From an uncultured Collinsella sp. (GTDB lineage Bacteria; Actinomycetota; Coriobacteriia; Coriobacteriales; Coriobacteriaceae): a DNA stretch of 64,000 nt. Location of the stretch: NCBI GenBank assembly GCA_937995345.1, contig CALKKS010000014.1, positions 97,366 to 161,365 on the forward strand, written 5' to 3'. The position numbers and the translations under genes were made by a program. Position 1 is the first letter of the stretch. Each line of letters begins with the position of its first letter. Positions 41,561 through 51,023 of the stretch are shown here, piece by piece. Below the pieces are notes generated by a model that ran no database searches, was not told the DNA's origin, and saw only the letters and a list, made by a program, of their open reading frames with translations.

Positions 41561-42568
41561 CTAGTCAGTGAGTCCGTAGAACTCTTGGGAGGGTACGCGA
41601 TCGGTAAGAATCTCGAGCGCCCTATCCAAAGTAACACCGTTGTAGAGCGTTTGCTCCACGGCAAAGGTGAGCGGAATGTCTACGCCCAGTGAACGGGCGA
41701 GCTCGCTGACGCTGCGGGCCGCGACGGCACCCTCGACCACCATATGCGTGCGTGCCTGGTACTCTTCGAGCGACACGCCATGAGCGAACTCGTAGCCAAA
41801 GGTGCGGTTGCGCGAATGCTCGGAGGTGCAGGTGGCGATAAGGTCGCCCATGCCGGCAAGTCCCATGCATGTCATGGCCTGGCCGCCGCGGGCGTGCACT
41901 AGGCGGCTGATCTCGGCTAGGCCGCGCGTCATGATGAGGGCGAGCGTGTTGTCGCCCGCGCCCGAACCGGCGGAGATGCCGCACACGATGGCGATGACGT
42001 TTTTCATGGCGCCGCAGACCTCGACGCCAGTCATGTCCTGCGACAGGTAGATGCGGAAGGCCGTGGACAGGAGCAGGTCCTTAAAGGTCTCTCCTATCTG
42101 CGGATCTTCGCTGGCGATGACGGCGGCAGATAGCCCGCCGCGGCAGATTTCCTCAGCATGGTTGGGGCCCGAGAGCGCCGCCACACGCCGCTCGTTGCCG
42201 ATCTCGCTGGCGATGACCTCGCTCATGAGCAGGCCGGACTCGGGCTCAATGCCCTTGGTGAGGCAGAGCACCGGAGTATCGGCGCTGATAAAGGGCGCGG
42301 CCAGGTGACACACGTCGCGCAGGTGCGTGGAGGGCACGGCAAAGATGATCGCATCGGCGTCGTCGAGCGCCTGCGCCAGGTCCGTCGTGGCGACGACGTT
42401 GCCGGGCAGCTCGTAGCCCACTAGATACCGGGGGTTACGGTGCTCGCCATTAATGCCGGCGGCCGTCTGCTCGCTATGGGCCCACATGGTCACGCGCTCG
42501 GCTCGCGCGGCAGCCAGGCCGGCGACGGCGGTTCCCCAGGAGCCGGAGCCAATCAGCGCAACATTCAT
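41561..42568 (-). CDS. gpsA: Glycerol-3-phosphate dehydrogenase, NAD(P)-dependent
   Basis: Makes sn-glycerol-3-phosphate for phospholipids. The Rossmann motif GSGSWGTAVAGLAAARAE opens the protein. LTKGIEPESG, the catalytic Lys in CGAMKNVIAIVCGI and CTSEHSRNRTFG are present. 335 residues. Directly downstream of plsY, which uses the product. Confidence 0.96.
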   Translation of the reverse strand: MNVALIGSGSWGTAVAGLAAARAERVTMWAHSEQTAAGINGEHRNPRYLVGYELPGNVVATTDLAQALDDADAIIFAVPSTHLRDVCHLAAPFISADTPVLCLTKGIEPESGLLMSEVIASEIGNERRVAALSGPNHAEEICRGGLSAAVIASEDPQIGETFKDLLLSTAFRIYLSQDMTGVEVCGAMKNVIAIVCGISAGSGAGDNTLALIMTRGLAEISRLVHARGGQAMTCMGLAGMGDLIATCTSEHSRNRTFGYEFAHGVSLEEYQARTHMVVEGAVAARSVSELARSLGVDIPLTFAVEQTLYNGVTLDRALEILTDRVPSQEFYGLTD

Positions 42569-42577
42569 GACTCTCTC

Positions 42578-43261
42578 CTACTTATCGTCGGGCTCGGTGA
42601 CGCGCTTGGTAAACGAGAGCTTGGACTCCTTACCGGCCATGAGCTTTTGGATATTCGAGCGATGGGCCCACACCACGGTGATGCCGATCATCGCCATGCA
42701 GAACTTGAGGCCCAGGCTGCTGTACGGAAAGACCGCGCAGGCAGCGATGGGAAGACCGATAGCAGCGGCAAGAGATCCCACCGACACGTACTTGGTGATG
42801 GCGACGGCCACGATAAACATGCCCAGCAACGACAGGCCAATGGGCCAGTACCAGGCAAGAATCACGCCCAAGCCAACGGCGATGCCCTTGCCGCCGTGGA
42901 AGTTGAGGTAGGGCGAGAAGATGTGACCCCACACAGCAGCCAGGCAGATGACGCCGAGCATCCAGTCGCCGGCGGCACCGGGAGCCATGATGCTCGTGGG
43001 GAAGCCATAGCCCACGCTCGCGATGAGCGGGCGCGCGATTTGTACGCAGATGGCGCCCTTAAGGCAATCGAGCAGCAGCGTGAGCGCGGCCACCTTGGGG
43101 CCGGCCACGCGCAGCGCGTTGGTGGTGCCGATGTTGCCGGAGCCCGCCTTGCGAATGTCCGTGTGATTGAACACGCGGCCCAGGATCAGGCCAAACGGAA
43201 TCGCTCCGATAAAGAACGAGACCACGGCGCAGATGGCGGTCAGCAGAATCGGATTATGCAT
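42578..43261 (-). CDS. plsY: Glycerol-3-phosphate acyltransferase PlsY
   Basis: A membrane enzyme that acylates glycerol-3-phosphate using acyl phosphate. Conserved loops: FIGAIPFGLILGR, RKAGSGNIGTTNALRV and HGGKGIAVGLG. About five membrane segments. The start at 43261 (MHNPILLTAI) follows AAGGAG and overlaps the end of der by 8 bp. Confidence 0.94.
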   Translation of the reverse strand: MHNPILLTAICAVVSFFIGAIPFGLILGRVFNHTDIRKAGSGNIGTTNALRVAGPKVAALTLLLDCLKGAICVQIARPLIASVGYGFPTSIMAPGAAGDWMLGVICLAAVWGHIFSPYLNFHGGKGIAVGLGVILAWYWPIGLSLLGMFIVAVAITKYVSVGSLAAAIGLPIAACAVFPYSSLGLKFCMAMIGITVVWAHRSNIQKLMAGKESKLSFTKRVTEPDDK

Positions 43262-44588
43262 CCTTTTGCTCCTTCTTCCTAAAGAAGAGTCGAATGGGCG
43301 TGCCAGCAAAATCGAAGGTCGAGCGCATGCGGTTCTCCACGTAGCGCTGGTAGGTGTCGTTGACCAGGTCGCTGTGGTTGACGAAGAACGTGAACGTCGG
43401 CGGGTTGACGCCCGTCTGGGTCACGTAGTGCATGCGCAGGCGGCGCTTGCCGTCTACCACGGTGTGGCCAAACTCGCGCAGGTCGGTGAGGAACGTATTG
43501 AGGCGCGAGGTGCTGATCTTCTGCGAGCGCGTCTTTTCGGCGGCGTCGACCATCGCCCAGATCTTCTCGACGCTGCGGCCGGTGAGAGCAGAGATGCGCA
43601 GATATTGGGCCCAGGGAGCCATAACGCCCAGACGGCGGTCGACGGTCTCCATGCAGGCTTCGCGCTTGCGGTCGTCGTCGAGCAGGTCCCACTTGTTGAG
43701 CAGTACCACGATGGCGCAGCCGCGCTCGATGGCAAGGCCCATGACCTTCTGGTCCTGCTCGGTGACACCCACGGAGGCATCGACGACGAGCAGCGCCACG
43801 TCGGCGCGGTCGATGGCGCGCAGGCCGCGGACCATGGAGTAGTACTCGATGTTCTCGTACACGGTGCTCTTCTTGCGAATGCCCGCGGTGTCGACCATGC
43901 GGTAGTGCTTGCCGTCGCGCTCGACGACCGTGTCGATGGCGTCGCGCGTGGTGCCGGCGATGTTGGACACGATGGAGCGGTCGGCGCCCAGGATGCGGTT
44001 GAACAGCGAGGACTTACCGGCGTTGGGGCGGCCGATGATGGCCACGTTCAACGCATCGGGGAACTCGTCGGCGACTTCGTCCTCTTCCTCGGGAAGCAGG
44101 GCCACGATGTCGTCGAGCAGGTCGCCCGTGCCGTGGCCGTGCAGGGCCGAAAGCGGCGTGGGCTCGCCGATACCGAGCGAATAGAACTCCCAGATGTTGT
44201 CGTTCTCGCGATCGGGATTGTCGAGCTTGTTCACCAGCAGAAAGACCGGCTTGTCGGAGCGCTTGAGCATGCGGGCGACCGACTCGTCCTCCTCGGTGAC
44301 GCCGGTGCGGCCGTCGACCACAAACAGGATGACGGCGGCTTCCTCGGCGGCGGCGAGCGCCTGGTCGCGGATGGACGTGGCAAAGACGTCGTCGCTCTTG
44401 AGCGGCTCGATGCCGCCTGTGTCGACGATGGTGAACTCGCGGCCGTTCCAGTCGGCCGTGTGATACGAGCGGTCGCGCGTGACGCCGCGGGACTCGTGGA
44501 CGATGGCGTCCGAGGTCTGGGCCAGGCGGTTAACGAGCGTGGACTTTCCCACGTTGGGGCGTCCGACGACGGCGACGATAGGTTTCAT
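43254..44588 (-). CDS. der: Ribosome-assembly GTPase Der (EngA)
   Basis: A tandem-G-domain GTPase for 50S assembly: G1 GRPNVGKSTLVNRL (residue 8) and GRPNAGKSSLFNRI (about 184), G3 DTGG and DTAG, G4 NKLD and NKWD, and a C-terminal KH-like domain (RLRMHYVTQTGVNPPTF). 444 residues. Confidence 0.97.
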   Translation of the reverse strand: MKPIVAVVGRPNVGKSTLVNRLAQTSDAIVHESRGVTRDRSYHTADWNGREFTIVDTGGIEPLKSDDVFATSIRDQALAAAEEAAVILFVVDGRTGVTEEDESVARMLKRSDKPVFLLVNKLDNPDRENDNIWEFYSLGIGEPTPLSALHGHGTGDLLDDIVALLPEEEDEVADEFPDALNVAIIGRPNAGKSSLFNRILGADRSIVSNIAGTTRDAIDTVVERDGKHYRMVDTAGIRKKSTVYENIEYYSMVRGLRAIDRADVALLVVDASVGVTEQDQKVMGLAIERGCAIVVLLNKWDLLDDDRKREACMETVDRRLGVMAPWAQYLRISALTGRSVEKIWAMVDAAEKTRSQKISTSRLNTFLTDLREFGHTVVDGKRRLRMHYVTQTGVNPPTFTFFVNHSDLVNDTYQRYVENRMRSTFDFAGTPIRLFFRKKEQKDA

Positions 44589-44598
44589 CTGCTCTCCT

Positions 44599-46041
44599 TT
44601 AATGGGTAGGGTCAGTGGAAGTGTTAGAGTCGGCAGGCGCTATGCCAAGGATGTGCTCCAGGGTATCGAGCAGCTCATGTGGCATGGTCGATACCACATG
44701 GACCTCGGCGCCGCGAGCCTCAAGGCTTGCGAGTAAATCGTCACGATGATACTCGTCAAGCGTCATGCCGTCAGCGTTGAACATGAGCTTAGGCACAAAG
44801 AGCATAACCCCCGACAGGTCTTGCGGCAGCTGCTCCAAGATATCGCTCGCGACGATGAGGCCGGTCACGTCCACGTTGCCGCCAAAGTAGCGGTTTTTGA
44901 TGGCCGTGACGGTTCCAGCGAGGCCGTGCGGCGATTCCACAAAACGCGCGACCGTATCGCGCGCGCTGGCGCCCGAGAGGCACAGCAAGCGCTGGCCACG
45001 GGCGGTGATTCCCTCGCGAACGCGGGTCAGGCGCTCGGCATCGGCGGCGAGCACGTCGTCGGTCTCATCCAGATAGGAGCGAATCATGCCAATGCCGTCG
45101 TAGTACTGCGGGTAGCCGTCGTAGAAATCGGCCTCGGGCGGCTCGATGCCGGCGTCCAGGTAGAACTCGTCGCTCATCTGGAAGGTGTGGCGGCCAAAGC
45201 GCTCGTAGGCGCGATCCTGATAGGGCCGGATCATGGCAATGGTCTCGCGTGCCAGCTCGGGCTTGTCGCTATAGGACCAGCTGAAGCGGTTCTGGTGCTT
45301 GGTGAAGCCGAGTGGCACGATACCCAGGCTCGTGATCTGCTCATGATCCTCGCAGTAACGCAGAGTCTTCTGTAGTTCCTCTCCGTCGTTCATGCCGGGG
45401 CACAAAACAATCTGCGCGTGAATCTCGATGCCGGCGGCCATGATGGCCTCGAGCACGTCCATGCCACGCTGGGCGTTTCGGCCCATCATGCGGCGGCGAA
45501 CGTCGGGGCTCACGGCGTGGACCGACACGTTCATCGGACTCATGTTGCGATCGATAACGTTTTGCACGTCCTCGTCGGAAAGGTTCGTGAGCGTGACAAA
45601 GTTACCCTGTAAAAAGCTCAGGCGATAGTCGTCGTCGCGAATGTAGAGCGTGGAGCGGCCGCCCTTGGGCAGCATGGTCATAAAGCAGAATACGCAGGCG
45701 TTGACGCAGGTACGCATGCCGTCAAAGATGGGGCCATCGAACTCCAAGCCCCAGTCCTCACCCGGGAAGCGGTCGAGCTGGACGGGGGTGACGGTGCCGT
45801 CGCGCGGGTCGAAAACCTCCAACTCGACGGTGTCGTCGTCGGCTTCCCAAAGCCATACGATCATGTCGGTGAGTCGCTCGCCATTGACCGTGAGCACGCG
45901 CATGCCCGGCTCGATACCTACATCCCATGCGGGCGATTCGGGGCGCACGTTCTTAACGAGCGCGCCCTCACCCGGCTCGGGGTCGCGGCTGCGCCCGTAA
46001 TCGGCCACCTCGGCGGCGTATGCGGGTACGGTCTGGTCCAT
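44599..46041 (-). CDS. DUF512 PDZ/radical-SAM-like protein
   Basis: A 480-residue protein with an N-terminal PDZ-like segment (GALVKNVRPESPAWDVGIEP), a radical-SAM-type cluster motif CVNACVFC near residue 113 and a C-terminal DUF512 domain (VDVTGLIVASDILEQL). The family sits beside der in many Gram-positives and actinobacteria; the substrate is unknown. The start at 46041 is two bases from the ispH stop. Longer frames upstream overlap ispH and are shadow. Confidence 0.87.
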   Translation of the reverse strand: MDQTVPAYAAEVADYGRSRDPEPGEGALVKNVRPESPAWDVGIEPGMRVLTVNGERLTDMIVWLWEADDDTVELEVFDPRDGTVTPVQLDRFPGEDWGLEFDGPIFDGMRTCVNACVFCFMTMLPKGGRSTLYIRDDDYRLSFLQGNFVTLTNLSDEDVQNVIDRNMSPMNVSVHAVSPDVRRRMMGRNAQRGMDVLEAIMAAGIEIHAQIVLCPGMNDGEELQKTLRYCEDHEQITSLGIVPLGFTKHQNRFSWSYSDKPELARETIAMIRPYQDRAYERFGRHTFQMSDEFYLDAGIEPPEADFYDGYPQYYDGIGMIRSYLDETDDVLAADAERLTRVREGITARGQRLLCLSGASARDTVARFVESPHGLAGTVTAIKNRYFGGNVDVTGLIVASDILEQLPQDLSGVMLFVPKLMFNADGMTLDEYHRDDLLASLEARGAEVHVVSTMPHELLDTLEHILGIAPADSNTSTDPTH

Positions 46042-46043
46042 GA

Positions 46044-46940
46044 TTAGCGGCAAAGCTCCTTGATGCGCTCGACGGCGCGTTCGATGTGTTCTTGCGGGGT
46101 AGAGGCTCCGGCGGTGATGCCGATGTGGCGCGCGTCGGCAAACCATGCGGCCTCGAGCTCGGAAGCTTCCTCGATGTGATGCGTGTGCTCGCAGGCATCG
46201 GCACAAATCTGCGCCAGGCGGCGCGTGTTGCCCGAATTTTTGCCGCCCACGACGACCATGCAATCACAGCGATTGGCAAGGGTTGCGGCTGCCTGCTGGC
46301 GCTCGCTCGTGGCGGCGCAGATCGTGTTGATCACGCGCAGCTCCTGCACGCGCGGGGTGATGGAGGCCACAACCTCGGCCAGATTCTGCGCGGTCTGGGT
46401 GGTCTGCACAACCAGGCCCACCTTGCCCTTGAGCGACAGTGCGTCCGCATCGGCGGCGCAACTCACGACTTGAGCGTCATCACCAGCGTGGCCCAGAATG
46501 CCCTCGACCTCGGGGTGGCCCGGCTCGCCCACGACGATTACGCGGTAGCCCTCGCGCATCAGGCGCTCGGCCGCCACATGGACCTTCTTCACGTAGGGGC
46601 AGGTGGCGTCGACCACGGTAAGGCCACGCTCGCGTGCGGCATCGATCACCTGCGGCACCACGCCGTGAGCGCGGATGATCACGGTGCCCGACGCGGCGTC
46701 GTCCAAGGTGTCTGCCAGGCCAACGCCTGCCTCGGCAAGCTCGCGCACCACGATGGGGTTATGGATGAGCGGCCCCAGGGTGTGGACCCGAGCGCTCTCC
46801 TCTACCTGCGGCGCGGCGGCCAGTGCCATGTCGAGCGCGCGCTGCACGCCGTAACAGGTGCCCGCGTGGGCAGCGATCTCGATGGTGGGGACGACCTCCT
46901 CAGCGGCAGCCGCAGCGGTATTCATAACGTTCTCACCCAT
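46044..46940 (-). CDS. ispH: 4-hydroxy-3-methylbut-2-enyl diphosphate reductase
   Basis: The last step of the MEP isoprenoid pathway, making IPP and DMAPP. Fe-S cysteines in GTCYGVQRAL, DATCPYVKK and NTICAATSERQQ; substrate-binding VIIRAHGV and ITAGASTPQEHI. ATG at 46940 follows GGGCAGG; ATG at 46925 behind GGTGAG is an alternative start. It overlaps the end of plsC closely. Confidence 0.95.
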   Translation of the reverse strand: MGENVMNTAAAAAEEVVPTIEIAAHAGTCYGVQRALDMALAAAPQVEESARVHTLGPLIHNPIVVRELAEAGVGLADTLDDAASGTVIIRAHGVVPQVIDAARERGLTVVDATCPYVKKVHVAAERLMREGYRVIVVGEPGHPEVEGILGHAGDDAQVVSCAADADALSLKGKVGLVVQTTQTAQNLAEVVASITPRVQELRVINTICAATSERQQAAATLANRCDCMVVVGGKNSGNTRRLAQICADACEHTHHIEEASELEAAWFADARHIGITAGASTPQEHIERAVERIKELCR

Positions 46941-46942
46941 GG

Positions 46943-47671
46943 CTAAAACCTGCCCGGGTGCTCGGCGCACAGGTCGTCGCGCATGGCGTAGACGCGACTC
47001 ATGGCCTCGGACTCAAACCAGGCCAGGCGCTCCTTGCGCTTGAGCTCGGCCGGAGCATCGGATAGCGAGATGGACTTGCCGGCACGGATCCAGCACTTTT
47101 TGGGGCGCATGAGCTTTTTGCCTTTGGGCGTGATGTCGGACCAGCCACAAATGGCGAGCGGGTTGACGGGTGCCTTGCCCATCTGGGCGATGAGCGCAAA
47201 GCCGCCATGGACCTCGGGCTTGATCTCGCGCGAGCGGATGCGCGTGCCCTCGGGAAAGATCAGGACATCCTCGCCGCGCTGCAGCGCATGCTGGGCGGCG
47301 CGCAGGCACTTCATATCGGCAGTACCGCGCTCCACGGGGATGCCGCCCACGCGGCTAAAGGCCCAGCGTACGATCTTGCTCTTGGCGAACTCGGACTTAA
47401 AGATGGGGCGGATGCGGCGACCGCCAAAGAACAGCGCCGTCTCCACGGCCAAGAGCTCGGCCATCGAGGTGTGGTTGCAGATGACCACGCTACCGCGGCC
47501 TTCCTGGCGCTCAAACAGCAGGTCGGCGTCCTCGACCTTCCAGCGCCACATGAGCTTGGAGAAGACCCACAGAATAGCCATGACCACGACGACGGTGCCG
47601 CGGATGAGCGTCGGGAACTCGGCGTAGGGGGCGTTGTAGTAATCCTCGGGCGTCTGTTTAAACAGGCGCAT
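46943..47671 (-). CDS. plsC: 1-acyl-sn-glycerol-3-phosphate acyltransferase
   Basis: Acylates lysophosphatidate to phosphatidate. It has an N-terminal membrane segment (LIRGTVVVVMAILWVFSKLM), the NHTSMAE motif near residue 86 and FPEGTRIRS near 160. The usual HX4D catalytic motif reads HX4E here. The start follows AAAGGAGG. Between cmk and ispH. Confidence 0.92.
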   Translation of the reverse strand: MRLFKQTPEDYYNAPYAEFPTLIRGTVVVVMAILWVFSKLMWRWKVEDADLLFERQEGRGSVVICNHTSMAELLAVETALFFGGRRIRPIFKSEFAKSKIVRWAFSRVGGIPVERGTADMKCLRAAQHALQRGEDVLIFPEGTRIRSREIKPEVHGGFALIAQMGKAPVNPLAICGWSDITPKGKKLMRPKKCWIRAGKSISLSDAPAELKRKERLAWFESEAMSRVYAMRDDLCAEHPGRF

Positions 47672-47674
47672 GGC

Positions 47675-48361
47675 CTACCTCCTTTGGTTGATGAGGTCCT
47701 CGATAATGCGTACGACCTCGTCGATGGTGTGGGCGGTGGAGTCGACGTGCACGGCGTCCACGGCGGGCACGAGCGGTGCGACCTCGCGGCTGCTGTCGAG
47801 TTTATCGCGCTGCTTGAGGGCGTCGAGGGTTTCGTCGACCTCGGCCTCGAGCTGCTCGGCGGTCAACGGCTGGGCGTCGTTTTGGTGGCGCTGCAGCACG
47901 CGGCGGCGGGCGCGCTCACGCGGGTCGGCGGTCAGGAAGACCTTGACCTGTGCGTTGGGGAACACGACGGTGCCGATGTCGCGACCCTCGGCCACGATAT
48001 CGCGGTCCTCGGCGGCGCGGCGCTGATGGATGAGCATGGCGGCGCGTACGCCCGGGTAGGCCGAGACCTTGGAGACATTGGCGTCCACCTGCGGGGTGCG
48101 GATGGCAGCCGATGCGTCCTGGCCGTCGATGGTCAGGCGCGTGTCCTCGCCGGTGCCGTTGGTAAAGCGAATCTCGATCTGTTCGGCGAGGGCATCGATG
48201 GCGGCCTCGTCGTCCAGGTCGATGCCGCGGTCGAGCGCGGCGAAGGTGACGGCGCGATACATGGCGCCCGTGTCGAGCTTGTTAAAGCCCAGCTGGCGGG
48301 CGATCTCCTTGGCGATGGTAGACTTGCCGGAACCGGCGGGGCCGTCGATGGCGACGATCAT
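47675..48361 (-). CDS. cmk: Cytidylate kinase
   Basis: Phosphorylates CMP and dCMP. P-loop AIDGPAGSGKSTIAKEIARQ at the N-terminus, DTGAMYRAVTFAAL near 36 and AEGRDIGTVVFPNA near 128. 228 residues. It follows rluB in the common scpA-scpB-rluB-cmk order. Confidence 0.97.
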   Translation of the reverse strand: MIVAIDGPAGSGKSTIAKEIARQLGFNKLDTGAMYRAVTFAALDRGIDLDDEAAIDALAEQIEIRFTNGTGEDTRLTIDGQDASAAIRTPQVDANVSKVSAYPGVRAAMLIHQRRAAEDRDIVAEGRDIGTVVFPNAQVKVFLTADPRERARRRVLQRHQNDAQPLTAEQLEAEVDETLDALKQRDKLDSSREVAPLVPAVDAVHVDSTAHTIDEVVRIIEDLINQRR

Positions 48362-48427
48362 GCAATGCTTCCTTTCGGTGGTTGACGTGCTGGTATGGGA
48401 CGCGGGCGCTGCGGCTTGGCGGGTTGC

Positions 48428-49399
48428 CTAGCCCGTGTAGCGCTCGCGGTAGGTGTTGCGCTTGGGTGCGGAGCCGTGGCTGCCGTGGTGGCGCGTGCGA
48501 CTTGCGGTGTTGGTCGCGGGCGCGCCGGCGCGCTTGGATGCGGCCTGCTTGGGCGGGATGCCGCCGGCCTTGAGGACCTGTACCTCGCGGTCGGTGAGTT
48601 CTCGCCACGAGCCCTTTGCTACGTTCTTGAGCTCCAGGCCGGCAAAGTTACAGCGATGTAGGCGGATCACCGGATGGTGGATCTTGCTCAGCATGCGCTT
48701 GACCTGGTTCTTGCGTCCCTCGCGGATGATGACCTCCACGGCCGTGGTTCCGGGCTTGACACCTTGCGGAGCCACGGCCTCGGCCTCGCGTGCGTTGATG
48801 ACGCGGCAGATCGCCGGTTGGCACAGGCCGTCGTCGAGCTCGATGCCGCGACGGAGTGGCTCTAAGTCGCGATCGGCCAGGTGGCCGTCTACGAGCGCCT
48901 GGTAGGTCTTGTAGACGTGCTTGCTGGGGTGCAGTAGATCCTGCGACAGGTCGCCGTCGGTGGTAAAGAGCAAAAGGCCCGTGGTGTCGCGATCCAGACG
49001 CCCCACCGGGAAGAGCCCCGGAAAGCGATCGCGCGGAACCAGGTCGGCCACGCAGGGGCGCCCCTGCGGATCGCTCATGGTGGTGAGGTAGCCGGTCGGC
49101 TTGTAAAGCATCAGGTACACGGTGCCCTGGTTGAGCGTGACGGGCATGCCGTCGACCTCGATATGGTCGCGGTCGACGTCGACCTTGGTGCCCAGTTCGG
49201 TCGCGACCTCGCCGTTAACAGTCACGCGGCCGGCGGTCATCAGGTCCTCCGAGCCGCGGCGGCTCGCCACGCCCGCACGCGCCAAAAAGCGCTGTAGGCG
49301 CATGGTGTGAGGGTAGACGGGCTGGGCGTCGGTCGTGGGCGGCACCGTGCCCGTGCCTGCCGCGCCGCGCGTCTCCCCTGCTTCTTTAGTCCTCGTCAT
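48428..49399 (-). CDS. rluB: 23S rRNA pseudouridine synthase (RluB/RsuA family)
   Basis: An N-terminal S4 domain (MRLQRFLARAGVASRRGSED at about residue 33), then the pseudouridine synthase core with GRLDRDTTGLLLFTTDGDL carrying the catalytic Asp near 138. A Lys/Arg/Ala-rich tail of about 50 residues ends the protein. The start at 49399 (MTRTKEAGE) follows GGAGG and overlaps the scpB end by 14 bases. Confidence 0.93.
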   Translation of the reverse strand: MTRTKEAGETRGAAGTGTVPPTTDAQPVYPHTMRLQRFLARAGVASRRGSEDLMTAGRVTVNGEVATELGTKVDVDRDHIEVDGMPVTLNQGTVYLMLYKPTGYLTTMSDPQGRPCVADLVPRDRFPGLFPVGRLDRDTTGLLLFTTDGDLSQDLLHPSKHVYKTYQALVDGHLADRDLEPLRRGIELDDGLCQPAICRVINAREAEAVAPQGVKPGTTAVEVIIREGRKNQVKRMLSKIHHPVIRLHRCNFAGLELKNVAKGSWRELTDREVQVLKAGGIPPKQAASKRAGAPATNTASRTRHHGSHGSAPKRNTYRERYTG

Positions 49400-50114
49400 G
49401 CAAATCCTCCGAGGTATCGTCGACGACCAGGGTCTCCAAGTCCTCGACAGCCTCAACATCTTCAACATCGGTATCGATCAGTTCGCGCTCTTCGTCCAGG
49501 TCCTCTGCCTGCTCCTCGAGCGTGGACTGAATGCTGCGGCCGCTCAGGCGCTCGCGGATAAACTGACGCGACTGCTCGTCGGGGGCAAACTGCTCCAGAT
49601 CGGGCAGGTCGCGGGCGGAGCGCAGGCCGAACTTTTCCAGGAAGGCGTTGGTCGTGCCGTAGATGATGGCCTGACCGCGCTCGGGGTCGCGGCCGAGCTC
49701 GCGCACCAGACCCTTGTCCACGAGCGACGCGATGACGCCGTCGGAGTTGACGCCGCGGATGCCCTTGACCACCTCGCGCGTGACGGGCTGGTGGTAGGCG
49801 ATGACGGCCAGGGTCTCGAGCGCCGCCTGCGACAGCTTTTGCGTGTCCCAGCTCAGCACGTAGGCCTCGACCACATCGTGGTAGGCAGGGTGTGTGAACA
49901 GGCGCCACCCGCCGGCGACCTCGCGCAGCTGAAAGCCGCGATTGGCCTCCTCGTACTCAACCTTAAGCTCGGCCAACAGCGACGCGCACTCGCCGGGGGC
50001 GATATCCAGCGCACCTGCCAGCGCGGGTGCGCTCACGGGGTCGCTCGACACCAGCAGCAGCGCCTCGAGGGCGCCTTTGAGGCTGTTTGCCTCTAGCGTG
50101 GAAAGGGTTGACAT
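49386..50114 (-). CDS. scpB: Segregation and condensation protein B
   Basis: A winged-helix partner of SMC-ScpA: EALLLVSSDPVSAPALAGAL, SQAALETLAVIAYHQPVTR and IRGVNSDGVIASLVDKGLV are family landmarks. A 50-residue acidic tail follows. Twelve bases downstream of scpA. Confidence 0.95.
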   Translation of the reverse strand: MSTLSTLEANSLKGALEALLLVSSDPVSAPALAGALDIAPGECASLLAELKVEYEEANRGFQLREVAGGWRLFTHPAYHDVVEAYVLSWDTQKLSQAALETLAVIAYHQPVTREVVKGIRGVNSDGVIASLVDKGLVRELGRDPERGQAIIYGTTNAFLEKFGLRSARDLPDLEQFAPDEQSRQFIRERLSGRSIQSTLEEQAEDLDEERELIDTDVEDVEAVEDLETLVVDDTSEDLHDED

Positions 50115-50126
50115 GGTTGGCCGCTC

Positions 50127-50939
50127 CTATTCGGTGAGCTCGGGGCCCTCGCCGGGCACGTATGCCTCGGCGCCCTCGACGCGGTTGATTTGAATGGTTC
50201 CAAAAATTTCGTCCTGGCTCAGCGTAAGCGAGCCGCGTTTGGCGAGCTCGAGCATGGCAAGGAAGGTGACGACGAGCTGCTCGGTGGTGGCGTCGCCGTC
50301 CAGCAGCTCGCGGAAGGTGCAGGTTTGGTGCGCCATGGTAAAGCGGTCGACCGAGGCCACCGTCAGGTCGAGCGGCACGCGATGCGGCGCCACGTGCTCG
50401 GCCTCCAGTAGGAAGGTCTGGCGCTTGCCGTCCAGGTCGGCGCAGATGACGGCGAGGCCGCGCAGGGTGATGCCGGCCAGATAGTCGGGCATGAGGCCCA
50501 AGAACTCGGGGTCGGGGCCGGCCACACGTGGATGCATGCGGCTTTCGGCCTGCATGCGCGCGCCAAGGGCCGCAGCCGCGCCTTTAAACTGCTTGTAGGC
50601 AATCAGGCGCTGGATCAGGACCTCGCGCAGGGCGTCGCCGTCGAGCGTGCTGAGCTCCTCGAGGTCTTCGTCGAACTCGCCATCGTCGTCATCGACTTTG
50701 CGCGGGGCCTCCTGGGGCACCAGAGAGGCGGCCTTGATGTCCAAAAGGGTTGCTGCGACCAGCAAAAAGTCGCTCGCCACGTCCAGGTCCAGCGCCTCGA
50801 TGCGCTCGGCCTCGGCAAGGTACTGTTCGGCCACCTCGCTGATGGAGATGGCGCCGATATCTACTTTTTGGCGGGTTACCAGCTGCAGCAGCAGGTCGAA
50901 CGGTCCGCTGTAGACCTGCGTCGACACGCGATACGACAT
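50127..50939 (-). CDS. scpA: Segregation and condensation protein A
   Basis: The kleisin subunit of the SMC condensin: FDLLLQLVTRQKVDIGAISI at the N-terminus, FLLVAATLLDIKAASLVP, and a C-terminal winged helix FLAMLELAKRGSLTLSQDE. 270 residues. RBS GGAGG. Confidence 0.96.
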   Translation of the reverse strand: MSYRVSTQVYSGPFDLLLQLVTRQKVDIGAISISEVAEQYLAEAERIEALDLDVASDFLLVAATLLDIKAASLVPQEAPRKVDDDDGEFDEDLEELSTLDGDALREVLIQRLIAYKQFKGAAAALGARMQAESRMHPRVAGPDPEFLGLMPDYLAGITLRGLAVICADLDGKRQTFLLEAEHVAPHRVPLDLTVASVDRFTMAHQTCTFRELLDGDATTEQLVVTFLAMLELAKRGSLTLSQDEIFGTIQINRVEGAEAYVPGEGPELTE

Positions 50940-51023
50940 CTTCGACCTCCTTTGACGGCGCCTTCGCGGCGCGGTTTGGGTGCATATTACGGCCGTTTTG
51001 CACGGTCGACCTGTAAGTTTACC

